Origin: Pyropia yezoensis
Taxonomy: Eukaryota > Rhodophyta > Bangiophyceae > Bangiales > Bangiaceae
Assembly: GCA_009829735.1 (NCBI GenBank)
Contig: CM020618.1
Location: 17,035,346-17,099,345 of the forward strand
DNA length: 64,000 bases
Direction: 5' to 3'
A program made the position numbers and the translations under genes. Shown here one piece after another: positions 51,501-61,717 of the stretch; within the stretch, counting starts at the first letter, position 1, and each line of letters opens with the position of its first letter. The notes below the pieces were generated by a model, which worked only from the letters and a program-made list of their open reading frames with translations, made no database searches and had not been told where the DNA came from.

Positions 51501-52965
51501 GGGACTTTTTCGCGCCTGCGCGAGATCCCCCTTGGCACGTCGCCCGCCACTGTGCGGTGGCGCGGCCCGACGCGCGCCGACGAGGGACGTTTGGCATTCC
51601 ATCGGTCGCCTACGCCGTCCCGCACCTCTCCGCCCAAGAAAATGTTTACAATCCCTGCCAGGGGCGGCCCCAAGCGCCACCCAGCCCTCGCGGTGTACCG
51701 CGTGCGGGGCGCCCAAGGGTCATGGTCTGGCGCGAATTGGCTCTGTGCGTGAGCTCAGAAGCACCCCAGCCGAGGGGTGATATGTGTATGTGATTGTCAC
51801 CGGCGGCGTGCACCGACGTGCACAGTGGCGGGCAGCGGGAAATCGTCGTGGACGCCGCTCTCGTGAGCGCCCCCGCCCACGTTTGCCCATCTCCACCTCT
51901 CACTCCTGGGACCGTCTCTCCCTCGCTGCTGTTGTTGAGGAGCACGCTGCCGCCCCTCCGCTCCCACCGACGACGACCAGCCCACCCGCGCCGCTTGCGG
52001 CCCGGCTTGAGTGCTCACAAGGCACCTGTGTCTTCTACTGGAAGGTGCAAGAGGTGTCTGGAAGTCGACAGGCCCGAACTGGGAAGCCATGCTGAGCAAC
52101 CATCTGGTAGAGCTGAAGCGCCAGGCCCGGCGGACCGGCAGAGCCCTCGAGCACTCCAGGACCCACGCCGGGATTTTCCGAAGCCGCGCTGCGGCCGTCG
52201 GACGCGCCACTGCGACTGTGGTTGGCCAAAACCGAGCACGCGCTTGGACGCCGACGCCGCTGCCGAGGCGGCCGACGAGCAAGGACGCCGTTCTCGAGTC
52301 GTCCGCCTCGCACGAGCCAGAGCCGAGGCCGCCGTCGCAGCAGCCAGCCGCGCTGCAGACGCGCACTCTGCTGGCGAGTCGGAAGCAGCGTCTGCTGAAT
52401 GGGAGGCGGTCAATCCACCCGTCCAAGCCGGACGGCGCCCCAGACCACGAGCCTGTCTTCACCGCCTCCCTTCTTGCAAGCGGTTTCACACCCTGTGACA
52501 GCCACGCCATCTCTACCTGCCCCAGTCCTCCCACCGCCGACGCTGAGACCTCTTGGGCCTTCAGTTCTCCAATCTGGTGCGTCTCTACCGCCCGTAGGGG
52601 CCGGGCCGCCGGCCGTCCAGTGGGCCCTGCCGCCGGAGGTCGCTAGTACCCCGCCTGTACCACCTGTACCCCGCGCCAGGGATATTGGGCGGAACGTTTC
52701 CACAGGGCCAGCTGGATTCATGGATTCAGGGGGGAAGACATATGCCGCCAAGCTGGTGGCAGCAGCCGCAGCAGCCGCAGCAGTCGGAAATGGCAGCCGG
52801 GCAAGTGCCTCCGTTGATACCTCCTCCGCCGCCCACACCGCCCCCGCTGTCGCGGCAGCCTTACGGCCCCACCCCGCGAGGTCTCTCACGCCAAACAACT
52901 GAAGTGTTCCCTAAAATGACCAGGTAAGGATACGCGCTGGACCGCTTGCCCACCCCAACCAGAGA
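48550..52965. other. 4.4 kb without a recognisable gene
   Basis: 48600-49000 is the EPL1 upstream region. 49018-49040 is a hairpin with AAATCGCGCC arms. 50126-50185 holds two small hairpins (GCGGCG/CGCCGC and CGGACC/GGTCCG). Minus-strand 51074-51370 contains the natural-looking peptide NKSHRRLFSTAGQATWHSKS, and plus-strand 52685-52927 contains GGTFPQGQLDSWIQGGRHMP with a Gln/Pro-rich tail. Neither extends into a gene I can model. Both could be remnants of mobile elements, like those that fill the next 11 kb. Confidence 0.4.
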
Positions 52966-55627
52966 CTATGCGGGCTTCGGGTCACGACCGCGCGGGGGGT
53001 GTGGTGGAAGCGGATCCGCCACGAACTGTCTGGTTGTGAAAGCGGCCGTCTCGAGTGCGCAAGAAAGGGGGGGAAGCGCCCGCGTTGCGCGGGGGCAGAT
53101 GCAGTGGGTGACACCCCGGACTCACCCCGTGGGAGGGTGTGGCGAGGGCTCACATGACTGGATGGAGCGCCCTGGTCGCTCTGTGTGGCGCGGGTTGGTC
53201 CCGATCAACGCTTTGTCCGTCGCCGGGAGGTGGAGATCATATGCGCGAGTACCCGCGCTTCACCGGCTCGTCCGGGGTCACCCACCGTAGTGGGGCGCAG
53301 CCGGTAGTAGCTCGATTGCGTGGGAAGCCTCTGCGGCCCCGGGTTCACCATTGCAGATACCCACATAACTCGGGACAACACCGACCTCCTGGTTGGGGAG
53401 GAAATAGAGGACGACGCGGCCGTCGCATCCACTACCGCCGAGCGCTTCCTGGCAAGTTCGTGTGATGAAGACAAGGCGGACGTGAACTCGTCCCGCATGA
53501 CGGCGGCTAGACCGTCGTGTGGGCTGTCCTCCTTGTGCAGCGGATCCACAGCGCCGTCCGTGGGCGGTCAGCCGCGGGTAGCGGAGGCGCTTTTTCCTCC
53601 TCCGGCGGCCCGGATGGGGACTGGCGCCGGTGCCGGCGCGGGGTATCATCAAGAGCGTCCTGAGGGGGGCGGACGTGGTAATAGAAGCTCTCCGTACGTT
53701 ATGGCGGGTCAAGGCGGTCCGGGTACCCGGCTGCCCGGGGCATCGGAGGCGGTCGTGGCGGACGTGCTCACCGATCCCGTGACCAATCAGCGTGGGCCGT
53801 CCGTCGCGGAGGTGGCTCCGGCGGTCGAGGTTCTATCCGCGGAGCCTCGGGCGTCCACTGAACAAGACTTGTCGTCTCCCATGGCGGTAGACAGCGGGAG
53901 TTACTACGGGCGGGTGCCGGCCCTTCTTCTTCCTCCTCGGCCCCGTGGGGCTGCGCCAGTGCAAGTGCCGGTCGGGCTCCCGCCGGCGCCGACGGTTCTT
54001 CCTGGGCCGTCCCGGGTTGCCCCGTGGGGTGGCGGCGTAGCAGTTACGGTCGGGGACCCCACTATGTCGGTCCCTGACTCGGTGGCTCGGGTCCGGGGCC
54101 TGACCGTCAAGGAGCCCATGGACTCCGCCGGCCGGATGTTGATGGACCTCCACCCGCCTGGCTACCCTGGAGGTACCTCCCGTCCCGTCAAGCTGGACCC
54201 GTGTTGGGAACAGAAGCTGGCTCGGCTGGTCGCGCAGCCGGACGCGGTACGCGTGGAGCATTATTGAGTGCTGAGTCAGCCAAACGATCAGCATGCCCAA
54301 GTCCGTGGCGCCCGGGTCGGGCGTGGTGAGGTTTTCCTTAACCCCGCGTGTGGGGCTTGCGACTTGGTCGCGCCCGCCATCCCGCGGGACGTTGACCACC
54401 CTGCCGGTTCTTGGGGGGTTGCGGCTGCTACGACCCCCGTCGCATTTGGGCAGACCGTGCCCGGTACCAACCGGTATCCCGGCTTTGAGTAACTCCCGGG
54501 GGGGATCCCTGTATCTGCCGTAGACAGCACCTATGCCGCAATTGTCTGGGTTGAATTCGGCGTCGAGCTGGCTGCGCGACCATGGCATCATGGCGGATGT
54601 GTTTCGCACGGATATAATGTGTGCGTTGCAGACCGGTAACGAACGTGCGCCAGTGCACACTCTGTTGCGCCCGCCTGGGTGGCCGGAGGGGTGCGGACCC
54701 GCCCCGGATTTCCAGTCTGACACTGGTCCGTGCCTGCGATGTTTCGGTAGCGTGCTGGCCGCTCGGCTTGTGCATGCGTGGCAGGATGTCCTCACCCTGG
54801 AGGTCACCCTCGGGCCGGCTTCTTCCCTCCTGCTGTCTGCTCGCCGGGAGGGCCGGCTGTTTTGTCTTCTGAAGGGTGTCCGTCGGCACATTGGGGAGCT
54901 CGGCGTCGCCGCCATTGCTGCACGGACGGGGTTTGCCCGTGCATTGGAGGTCATCCTGGCCGTTCACGATGCCGTGAACTGGGCGGCGGTATTGACCTTG
55001 CCCCCGTTTCGGGATCCGCAGGCTGGGGCTCTTCCCCTGCCTCGTGACTCCTGACGCATCCGGCGACGTATCTTGGGTGGGGAGCTTACCGTGGGTGGGC
55101 GTCCACCGAGGCCGTCCCTGACCTGAATAGTTCCATGGTCATCCATGATCCTCTTCAGGTAGTGGCCCCGTGGTTCGGTAGACCGACTTCGATGGGGGCT
55201 GATCGTCTCTTCCGTGAATGGGAATCTACGGGTGGGTGACGTGAGACGTTTCTACGACAAGGGGAGTCCCGCCGGGTTCCCGGCAGGCCCGCCTCAATGG
55301 GGTTCGTCCCTCCTCCGCGGTCGTACCGTGCCCCGTACCGGGCGTCACCGGTTTCGGTGGTGGCCGTATCGGCTCCTGGGCTGTCGATTATGGCTCGTCC
55401 GGCTGTGCCGGTGGCCTCGTATGCTCGCAAATGTGCCCGACGGGAATCCTCGTCTATAGTATGAGGGCGTTGACGCCCTTTTCACAGGCGAGCTGCGAAA
55501 GGGGCTCCAGGTTAGCTGAGGGGATATCCCCCGAGGTGCTGCGCAGGTTGGTACCGCGCACTGCCTCGGTTGGGTGCTGGACCGCATCTAGCTAGCCCTG
55601 GAGTCAGTGGAAGCTGGTCGCCGCACT
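52966..55627 (+). mobile_element. Unknown repeat element, copy A, with gag-like ORF remnants (fossil)
   Basis: From ATGCGGGCTT at 52966 the sequence is similar to copy B (58917-60908) through a leader of about 350 bp, including a shared GCGGATCCGC palindrome (53010-53019), and then through the coding part. Coding segments at 53320-54267 and 54533-55054 resemble the single frame of copy B. The product is Ala/Pro/Gly-rich at first (with LLLPPRPRG.AP and GLPPAP.(V/I)LPGP.RVAP), then more ordered (VRGLTVKE.MDSAGRM, KLDPCW...LARLV.QP.AVR, VARTGFARALEVILAVHDAV). No protease, RT or integrase is seen. A gag-like protein of a non-autonomous retroelement is one possibility. This copy is old and has several breaks; the right end is uncertain. 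Confidence 0.5.
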
Positions 55628-55628
55628 C

Positions 55629-55630
55629 TA
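55629..55630. repeat. TA target duplication, left copy
   Basis: TA directly before the left end of the Tc1/mariner-type element; its partner is at 58314-58315. Confidence 0.8.
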
Positions 55631-55658
55631 AAGGTGTATTCCATATAGCTAGGCCGGT
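55631..55658. repeat. Left terminal inverted repeat of the Tc1/mariner-type element
   Basis: 28 bp matching 58286-58313 in inverted orientation with three mismatches near the outer end (GTA against AGG). Confidence 0.85.
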
Positions 55659-56275
55659 TTGCACGTCTCATGTTTGACCCGCTATAGCTCCGAAGCTACT
55701 TCTTTTTCTTACTCTGCTCTTCTTTCAAAGGGAAGCACAACTCACAGGCTTTCCGATTCTGCGCCGAGCTGGGGCATTCGCTGTATAAGGAAAGTGTGAG
55801 AAATATTTCTGCGCTACGGGCCTCACCAAATCGGGGTATTTTTTGCACTGAAAGAGCCCGTGACAGTATACAAGCAACTCTCGACTAGAGGCATCTTTGC
55901 AAAACGTGTTAGGACGCGACTGGTCGAAAATTCTTGGCACCAGTGGGTCGTCTCCCCAGTTCTGCGATGCAGGAGAGGGCAAGGAAGAAGCGCCGTTAGA
56001 TCAGGCAGACGAGAGGCTTCTGACCCGATTGCAACATCAAGTCTGGTCCATGCAACACATGACGGGGGCTACCTTACGTCCAAGTCCAACTTGAGCCTGC
56101 CCGCTCAGTCCAGAGATCCCACCTTGATCCACCCGCAGAGTGCCCGCCTTTTTTGATCCTTCAGCATTTCTGACCAGGTGCCCCACAGTGGGTCCCAGAG
56201 GCGCCTCGTCACGCACTCCGCACCCGATTCCCGAGCACTGCGCACCCTTGCCGCGGGCACGCGAGGCTCGGCACT

Positions 56276-57748
56276 ATGCCTTCCCATCGGTGTGTGACTG
56301 CGGCCGCGCGCACGAGGGACCGCGCGGTGGGGCGCCTGACCAAGGAGTGTGCGGTGATTATCGGTAATGTGCGCGCATTCTTTGAGCGGGAGCGCAGGGC
56401 GGGGCGCGCGTCTGGACTGCATCGTGTTGTCCAGCGGACGGTGGACGCGACGGGGGTGAGTGAGCGCACCGTGCGGCGCGTAGCTCAGGAGGGGCACGCA
56501 AACAGACTGCCCGGCGGTGGAGAGGCACCCACGCGGACCTCACCCCGACGAATCCCTCCTGAGGAGCTCGCTCGTGCGCGGGCGGCGGTGTACGCTCAAT
56601 ACGAAAACCGCTCAATTCCTACTTTAGACTCGACACTCGCCTACCTCCAGGCGGAGGTTGTTGTGCTTTCGTGGTCTCCCTCCCCCTCTATGTACGCGTG
56701 GACCCGCACCACTCTCTTTCGCGCTTTGCAAGACATTGGGTTTAGCTTCACACGAGGCCCCAATCATTATGATGTCGCACGTGGGAAGCCCTCTATCGTC
56801 GCCCAGCGAGATTCCTTCCTCGCTTCCATCAAGCAGTACCGGGATAGTGGCCGTACTGTTTACTACACTGATGAAGCCTGGGCGAACAAGAATATTTCGG
56901 TTTACCCAAGCTGGACGGACGGGACGCTGCGGACGCGAGTGCCTGTCCCGTCGGGGAAGGGCGGGCGGCTTATTGTAGCCCACGTAGGTTCACGAGAGAT
57001 AGGCCTGGTGCGGGACGCGGCGCTCGTTTTCGTCGGGAAGAAGGGCAAGGGGGACTACCACAAGGAAATGTGCTCGGAAGTGTGGCTGAAGTGGCTCAAG
57101 GAGTCGGTATTCCCGAAAATCTCTGGCGGTGTTTTGGTGGTCGACCGTGCGCCCCACCACCTTGTACGCACGCCCGAGACTACCCAGGCGGGCTACAAGC
57201 TCCGGAAAGCCGAGTTGGCGCAGTGGCTCATCACACACCAAGTTGTACCTGCCGATTGGGAAGCGGGCTGGCAACAGTCTCGGACCAGAGCCGAAATGAA
57301 AGCCGTAGCGGTCAAGAACAAGCCTACTCCGCGAATCCTGGATCAAGAACTGGCGGCTACGTTTGGGGGTTCAGTCCTCATCTCTTCGGTAGCTCACCCA
57401 GATCTCAACCCGATTGAGATGGTATGGGGGACGGTCAAGATTGCCCTGAAGCGCGGCAATACGAGCTTGACACTGTCATCGCTGAAAGATCTCGTAGCAA
57501 AGGAGTTCCACAAGATTACGCCCGAGGTGTGGGCGAAGTACGAGGACCACGCCATCAAGATGGAGGACTTCTACCGCGGGTTGGCTGCCGCGCGCGACGC
57601 CGTCGAGGGCGAGTTGGAGGGGCGCGAGCAGGAGATGGAGTGTGTGGAGGAGGATGAGGTGAATGCCGACGATGAGGGTTCGGAGAGCGAAGAGGATGAG
57701 CGTACAGATGGGGGCTCAGAGGGTATGGAATATGAGAAGGAGGGCTGA
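56276..57748 (+). CDS. Tc1/mariner-IS630 transposase
   Basis: 490 residues, uninterrupted. Residues about 20-72 are a helix-turn-helix (LTKECAVIIGNVRAFFERER ... TGVSERTVRRVAQEG) that would bind the inverted repeats. The DDE core shows YYTDEAW with Asp199, VVDRAPHHL with Asp290 in the position of the DNxxxH motif, and HPDLNPIEMVW with Glu381. The usual distance between the second and third acidic residues is 34-41; here it is 90, because of an insertion between 291 and 370 (QAGYKLRKAELAQWLITHQV ...). That is closer to the long-spacer DD82E group (Sailor) than to Tc1 or mariner. The C-terminal 50 residues are strongly acidic. Start: first Met, shortly before the HTH. Host context suggests horizontal or recent arrival: lower GC3 than host genes. 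Confidence 0.9.
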   Translation: MPSHRCVTAAARTRDRAVGRLTKECAVIIGNVRAFFERERRAGRASGLHRVVQRTVDATGVSERTVRRVAQEGHANRLPGGGEAPTRTSPRRIPPEELARARAAVYAQYENRSIPTLDSTLAYLQAEVVVLSWSPSPSMYAWTRTTLFRALQDIGFSFTRGPNHYDVARGKPSIVAQRDSFLASIKQYRDSGRTVYYTDEAWANKNISVYPSWTDGTLRTRVPVPSGKGGRLIVAHVGSREIGLVRDAALVFVGKKGKGDYHKEMCSEVWLKWLKESVFPKISGGVLVVDRAPHHLVRTPETTQAGYKLRKAELAQWLITHQVVPADWEAGWQQSRTRAEMKAVAVKNKPTPRILDQELAATFGGSVLISSVAHPDLNPIEMVWGTVKIALKRGNTSLTLSSLKDLVAKEFHKITPEVWAKYEDHAIKMEDFYRGLAAARDAVEGELEGREQEMECVEEDEVNADDEGSESEEDERTDGGSEGMEYEKEG

Positions 57749-58285
57749 GGGAGCCCTCAGCCGTTTGTTTGTCTCTCTGTTGTCGTTGCATACAATGGCC
57801 GAAAGTCTATGATAGACCACCTCCCGCCACCCGCCCTCCGCCACGCTGTTGCAGGTAGCGATCTCCTGCCTCTGCCGTGCCATAGGGAGCCGCATGCAAC
57901 CCCCCCCCCTGCGCCACAGATTGATGCATGTGCACCGCCACCGCCCGCCCGCGCCCCCGCCGGGAGCCGCAATCGTCGCAAGATCCGACCCCGGCCCATC
58001 CCCTCCCCATCGAAGGACACAAGTCGTACAAGCCATTTATTTAGTAGCCCTCCTGAAGAGATCTTGACCATTCCCATGTGATGCGACAAAATTCCGGAAC
58101 ATCGCATCGCGAGCCGCTGCAAGAAGCATAAAAGGACACAAAGCGCAATATGACTGCCATACGGGCGCTTCACAGTCCTTTTGAGTGCTTTCTTCGAGAG
58201 CACAGTACCGAGGCACATCAAACAGCACTGTGGAACAGTTTCAGCTTGAAGCGATCATTAACGCCGTTGTTATGCCTTATTCTTG

Positions 58286-58313
58286 ACCGGCCTAGCTATA
58301 TGGAACCTACCTT
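58286..58313. repeat. Right terminal inverted repeat of the Tc1/mariner-type element
   Basis: Inverted counterpart of 55631-55658; the inner 20 bp are identical. Confidence 0.85.
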
Positions 58314-58315
58314 TA
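58314..58315. repeat. TA target duplication, right copy
   Basis: Partner of 55629-55630. Confidence 0.8.
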
Positions 58316-58916
58316 GTAGAGCTTTGCACCGAGGTTACTCAGGCGGTCGACCGTCTGTAGCACAATAGGGAACCGTTGCGCGTCCACTCTCAGGGAACAC
58401 TCACCACGGGGGATCGGCATTAACGTCACCGGGAGGCCACGGTTGCTGTCCTTGGAGCGCAAGCCACGGGACCAAGATGGGAGCCCAAAGGGGAGGGGTT
58501 TGTAGTTCTACCATAGCCGGCGGTGGATTCGCCGCCGGCCCCCTCGTTATAAACCCTCGAAGACACCACTAACTACCCTCCACCCCAAGATGCAAGTCCC
58601 TCTGGCCATACGTAACTTATAGATACCGTGACCAATACGGACTTCCAAGTTGAAAGTTAAGGGCTAGAGGTAGTCCCCCCTATATTCGGGTCACAATACG
58701 GTCATCCATATTGCTACATATCCCCCCCTTAGATTCGGCCCGTCCTCGGGTCGAGTTGCATTCGGCTCTCCGAATGTAAGTGGGTCGCGCGACCATTTAC
58801 CAGTCGGGTTGGGCTTTGCGCCCTGTCGCGGCAGACACCCCTTTTCGGGGTTGTCTGAGGGGGGTGCCCTCCTTTGTATGGTACACATGATCCGTTTTCC
58901 GGACCGTTGAATTCCC
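58316..58916. other. Spacer between mobile elements, hairpin-rich
   Basis: No gene. GCCGGCGG..CCGCCGGC at 58518-58541 is a clear hairpin, followed by TTATAAACCC (58548-58557). Several short stem-loops follow: GGCCCGTCCTCGGGTC, ATTCGGCTCTCCGAAT, ACCCCTTTTCGGGGT (58738-58852). This may be the 3' end of unknown element copy A together with the 5' regulatory part of copy B. Confidence 0.45.
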
Positions 58917-60908
58917 GATGCGGGCTTTCGTGTCACGACCCCCTCTTCTGGAGGGTGGTGCGAGCGGATCCGCCACCAGGCGTCTGGTGGTAGGGGGGCC
59001 TCTCTCGTGTGGACGAATGAGTGGGGGCGGGGACTGCCCGCATTTCGCGGGGCGGTTGTGGGGTGACCCCCCTTGATTACTCCGTGAGGGGGCGTGGCCC
59101 TGACCCAGGTGCCTGGGTGGAGCGACCTCGTAGCTCGGATGGCGCGGGTCGTCCCGCGGTGCCCGTGTCGGGCTGTGTGGTTATTAGCGCGGGTGCCCGC
59201 GCTTCCCTGGCTCGTCCCTGTTCTCTCACCGTACCAGGTCGAGCCGGCTGCGGCTTCTTGGCACGGGGGACCCCTGCGAACCAGGATCCACCATGACGGC
59301 CCTCAGATGCCCGGGGGCACGGACGACCTCCTGCTTGAGGAGTAGGAGGTGATGCAGGACGACGTTCCCGTCGCTGCTACCGCTGCCGAGTGCTTCCTCG
59401 CCAGCTCGGCGGAGGACGACGAGAATCGGGTCACCGTCCGCGTGTCGGCGGCGGGTCCGACGGGCGGGCTGTCGTCCGTCTGCAGCGGCACGACGGCGAC
59501 GTCGGGGGGCGGTCAACCGCGTGGGTCGGCTCCTCTTCCTACTCCTCCGGCGGCCCGGATGGGTCCTGCCGCCGGTGCCGGTGCGGCTCTTCCCCAAGAT
59601 GGTGCAGCCGCCGCTGCTGATGGTCGTGGCGGCGCCCCGGCCGGTGCGGCGGGTCAATGTGCGGATACCCGCCCGGTCAGTGGTCCCCCCGCGGGGGCGG
59701 TTGAAGGGTCGACCCCATCCGTCCCCGTTGTGCCCTTGTCGGGCCGGGGTGGAGGCGATGCACTTTCCGCGGTGCCGCGGGCTGCTGTTGGTCAAGGCGT
59801 GTCTTCCCCGATGGCGGTGGGCTCCTGGAGGTACGCCGGGCGGGTGCCCGCCCTTCTCCTTCCTCCTCGGCCCCGTGCGCCTGGGGCGCCGGCCCATCCG
59901 CCGGTGGGGCTTCCCCCGGCGCCGCCGATTCTTCCTGGGCCAGCCCGGGTTGCCCCGCTGGGTGGCGGCGTCGCCTTGGTGGTGGGCCACCCCCCTATGT
60001 CGGTTTCCGACTTAGTGGCTCGGGTTCGAGGCCTTACTGTGCAAGAGCTGATGGACTCTGCAGGCCGAATGCGGGTGGACTTCCATCCGCCCAGCCACCG
60101 TGGAGGTTCCCCCCGTCGTGTCAAGCTGGACCCGTGTTGGGCGCGGGAGTTGGCGCGGCTGGTCAACCAGCCGAATGCGGTCCGGGTCGAGCATCATTGG
60201 ATACTGAGTCAGCCGGACGACCGGCATGTCCAGCTCTGGCGCACCCGAGTCGGGCGGGGTGAGGTCTTCCTCAACCCCGCGTTCGGAGTACGCGAGTCGG
60301 TTGCTCCCGCGTTACCGCGGGATGTTGACTACCCGGCTAGTGCTCGGGGGGTTGCGGCCTCTGTCACTCCCGTTGCGTTCGGGCACACCGTTCCCGATAC
60401 CGGTCGGTATCCCGGGTTCGAGTACTTCCCGGGGGTATCCCCGTATTTGACGTTGACGGCGCCGTACCCGCCCATGGCGGGGCTGAAGTCGGTGTCGAGC
60501 TGGCTTTGCAAACATGGTGTCATGGAGGATGCGTTCCGCACCGATAAAATGTGTGCGTGGCAGACCGGTAACGGTCGCGCGCCGGTATACACTCCAGTGC
60601 GCCCGCCTCTATGGCAGGAGATGTGGGAACCCGCCCCGGCTTTCCGGTTTGACACCGGCTCGTGCCTCCGACATTTTGGTAGTGTGTTAGCCTCTCGGCC
60701 TGTCCACCCGTTGCAGGGGACCTTCACCCTGGATGTTACCCTCGGGCAGGTTTCCTCCTTCCTGTTGTCCGTCCGTCGGCCGGGACGGCTGTTTCATCTT
60801 CCGAAGGGTGTCCTTCGGCATATTGGAGAGCTGGGCGTTGACGCCTTTGCTGCCAATACGGGGTTGGCCCGTGAGTTCGAGGCCCTCTTGGCCGTTCACG
60901 ATGCCGTG
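58917..60908 (+). mobile_element. Unknown repeat element, copy B, interrupted by the Ty3/gypsy element (fossil)
   Basis: Homologous to copy A from GATGCGGGCTT onward. It has one long frame from 59349 to 60908 (about 520 codons): an acidic N-terminus, an Ala/Pro/Gly-rich linker with LLLPPRPR, then an ordered region (VRGLTVQELMDSAGRMRVDF, KLDPCWARELARLVNQP, SRYPGFE-like GRYPGFEYFPG, LKSVSSWLCKHGVMEDAF, GSCLRHFGSVL, HLPKGVLRHIGELGVDAFAA). The frame ends where the LTR at 60909 begins. In copy A the corresponding text goes on for about 25 residues, so this copy was cut by the insertion. No pol-like motifs. Its identity is unknown; a capsid- or gag-like role is a guess. Confidence 0.55.
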
Positions 60909-61376
60909 TGTGGCAAAAACCACTCGCACACACAGTACCCAAGTTGGGGCGGTGTGCGAGGGCTGCCTCCCGTGTCGGGGGAACCGGAAGAAGTGCAAGT
61001 CGCACACACTCTATCCCTGTTGTGGGGCAATCCCCCCACGGACAAACAAGAAGATGGTGTGTGGTCCAACAGTTTCTTGGTCGGGACGGGGACGCAGGGC
61101 CAAGCCCCGCTGTCCCTCCCCTTATCCCCCCAGGGTCCACTCAGAATCTCGCCACTCAGAATCTCCCACCCCAGCACCTGCCCACCGGGCCACACGAAAA
61201 TTCAAGACGATAAATGCAGAAAACCCTCAAATCCAAGTTGGATTTACTACTAAGCTAACTATCCCGAACTTAGGGAATATGAACCCAAATGCAGGGGGAG
61301 GAACGGATCAGGCTAGTGGCCTGCCGCCCCTTGCATGGCACGTGTTGCCCCCTACCTGGGGGTCAATACTGCCACA
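60909..61376 (-). repeat. 3' LTR of Ty3/gypsy copy 2 (468 bp)
   Basis: Plus-strand ends are TGTGGCAAAAACCAC and ACTGCCACA, the same terminal inverted repeats as in copy 1. The 17-bp odd-centred palindrome is kept at 61229-61245. Confidence 0.92.
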
Positions 61377-61389
61377 CTCCCCTCTCCTC
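61377..61389 (-). other. Polypurine tract of Ty3/gypsy copy 2
   Basis: CTCCCCTCTCCTC on the plus strand, the exact inverted equivalent of the tract in copy 1, directly against the LTR. Confidence 0.85.
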
Positions 61390-61717
61390 AGTTCCGACCG
61401 ACCCGGTCGGCCCTGTGAGGGGGTGCGTAAACGCACGTCTCGGCGTTGGGGGGGACGCGACTTGCTGTCCCCCCTTGAGTACGTAACGCGGATGTGGAGG
61501 CGGTCACGTTGGCCGCCCCTCTCCTCAAGCTTGCCCACTTGGCAGCTTGCTCTCCTCGGTTCACACCTCACCACCACCACCACTTCTCCTTCACCTTACA
61601 CGGGGCCACCCCACGCTGGGGAGGCCACCCGTTTACCCACGATCCGAGTCCCCCTCAACTCGAGGCGGGTCTCGTGCCGCGATAGCCAGGACGTCTCTCC
61701 CCAACTTGGGGAGAGCC

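Larger units (their letters stand above)
55631..58313 (+). mobile_element. Complete Tc1/mariner-IS630 DNA transposon (2.68 kb)
   Basis: Both ends start AAGGT, have three mismatching bases, then share a perfect 20-bp inverted repeat (TTCCATATAGCTAGGCCGGT at 55639-55658; inverted at 58286-58305). TA flanks both ends, the invariant duplication of this superfamily. One intact transposase ORF lies inside, with 645 bp of 5' and 565 bp of 3' non-coding sequence, both much less GC-rich than the host. Intact ends, an intact ORF and a TA duplication suggest a recent, possibly active copy. It lies between the two unknown repeat elements, perhaps inside the 3' part of copy A. Confidence 0.88.
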
